Translations under genes and position numbers: made by a program
Assembly: GCA_050748485.1 (NCBI GenBank)
Contig: JBOGPP010000127.1
Coordinates: 1 to 64,000, forward strand
DNA: 64,000 nt
Source: TH5896 sp050748485
GTDB lineage: Archaea; Thermoproteota; Nitrososphaeria; Nitrososphaerales; Nitrososphaeraceae
Reading direction: 5' to 3'
Part shown: one piece after another, positions 63,346 to 64,000 of the stretch
How the letters are laid out: each line of letters starts with the position of its first letter
How positions within the stretch are numbered: the stretch's first letter is position 1
The notes under the pieces: generated by a model
Database searches by the model: none
What the model was told of the DNA's origin: nothing
What the model saw: the letters and a program-made list of their open reading frames with translations, nothing else

Positions 63346-63798
63346 ATGGCGAAGTTAGAAAGCTGGACTTCTATTGGGGCAATAGCAATGGGCTCGCTTT
63401 TTGTTTCAATGATGATATCGTTTTATGCCTTCCTGGTTGGCCCAGAAGGGGAAGGTCCGAATGTGGATGTCGATCCGGGAGCACTACTTGCACAAACGAT
63501 TTCAATTTCAGGGGCACCTAGTCTTATTTTGGCTGGTGTCGTTTTTGGTCTGTCGTTCCGAAGTAGAAATGTCTTTGCCGGGGTCATTCTAGTTTTGACA
63601 GGGTTGGCACTTGCAATAGGAATGTGGATTGTCGATACCATGATACAAGGTATTGATATTCAATTTATAACATTAGGATTGGAATATGCACCAAAAATTT
63701 TTGTTATAGCTGGAGTAGGAGTACTAGTTTTGGGAACCTACATTGCTAAATTTGCACCGCAGAGCAGGATCAGGCATACAAGTGACTATGAACAATAA
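63346..63798 (+). CDS. four-helix membrane protein (150 aa)
   Basis: From ATG 63346 the protein is mostly hydrophobic, with helices about residues 10-29, 50-68, 75-95 and 108-130. A polar, Gly/Glu-rich loop (GPEGEGPNVDVDPG) lies between the first two. No family is recognised. The frame is open further upstream (63244), but that part overlaps the GalT-like gene. It follows GalT by 25 nt and is likely in its operon. Confidence 0.7.
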   Translation: MAKLESWTSIGAIAMGSLFVSMMISFYAFLVGPEGEGPNVDVDPGALLAQTISISGAPSLILAGVVFGLSFRSRNVFAGVILVLTGLALAIGMWIVDTMIQGIDIQFITLGLEYAPKIFVIAGVGVLVLGTYIAKFAPQSRIRHTSDYEQ

Positions 63799-64000
63799 TC
63801 CTTGAATCAAGTCTGCATATTGTAGTGAAATTGAAAAAGGATCGATGCAGTTCGCGGACCAATTAATGTGACTCCGCGGGTACTTAATTGTTTGTTGATA
63901 CATATTCTAAAATCACTCTCTCGTGTACAATGATTCAAGATTTGAGGAATTCTAGGTCTTAATGTTTTTTAACACATTGGCAACACATAAACTACTCCTT
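63799..64000. other. right-edge intergenic region
   Basis: About 200 nt without a reading frame of note. AT-rich blocks near the end may belong to the promoter of a gene outside the window. Nothing else is seen. Confidence 0.4.

Noticed and set aside
1..64000. CRISPR array, rRNA gene or insertion sequence with transposase
   Set aside because: No spaced direct repeats, no rRNA sequence and no transposase frame are visible; the only recombinase is the serine type at 35171.

Overview
The window is archaeal and reads as a member of the Thaumarchaeota (Nitrososphaeria), moderate in GC (roughly 40 percent by eye). The support is an S10/spc-type ribosomal protein operon carrying Rpp29, L4e and S4e, archaeal transcription parts (aCPSF1/FttA, Spt4, Rpo7, an Elf1-like zinc ribbon), S30e, EndA, a proteasome alpha subunit, the PIN-ATPase-KH protein PINA, TATA-type promoters about 25-35 nt before leaderless starts, and a full biotin pathway. 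No ammonia-oxidation gene is present, so that lifestyle is not shown here. Chromosomal housekeeping genes dominate; the only mobile-element signal is one small serine recombinase.

1-9.1 kb: the 3' part of aCPSF1 (open at the left edge), two small zinc-finger proteins, a TSUP anion transporter, homoserine dehydrogenase, a DUF47/PhoU-like protein overlapping tRNA-splicing endonuclease EndA, a 610-residue double short-chain dehydrogenase resembling one half of Chloroflexus malonyl-CoA reductase, a TRAM protein and aspartate dehydrogenase. 9.1-16.7 kb: S30e, NadA, NadC-Spt4-Rpo7, an Mrp ATPase with DUF359 dephospho-CoA kinase, several small zinc or membrane proteins and LeuB. 16.7-29 kb: IlvB/IlvN, an LsrF-like aldolase with a zinc dehydrogenase, two tiny cysteine proteins, TrpE, glycerate kinase, BirA, a UbiA prenyltransferase, ThrC and a winged-helix regulator. 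29-36.5 kb: an asparagine-synthase-like protein with a cysteine-rich tail, biotin synthesis (bioB-bioF, bioD, bioA), a serine recombinase, and tRNA-Asn with an intron-like insertion in an unusual place.

36.4-40 kb: an operon of an NDP-sugar nucleotidyltransferase, an LLM-class flavin oxidoreductase, a thiolase, a DUF35 protein and an unknown protein. 40.2-49 kb: the ribosomal operon read leftward from a SPOUT methyltransferase through L3 to L6. L2 is missing from its usual slot, and the genes that normally follow L6 are absent. 49-58.8 kb: a redoxin, PsmA, DUF371, tRNA-Thr and the purine genes purC, purS, purQ, purL, purF, purE and purK. 58.9-64 kb: a small unknown, a FabG-like SDR, PINA, a GalT-like transferase and a four-helix membrane protein.

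Several genes suggest one theme. BirA and the biotin genes supply the cofactor of acetyl/propionyl-CoA carboxylase, whose product malonyl-CoA would be the substrate of the MCR-like double SDR. That would fit the thaumarchaeal 3-hydroxypropionate/4-hydroxybutyrate CO2 fixation cycle; this link is inference. EndA in the window is the enzyme expected to excise the tRNA-Asn insertion.
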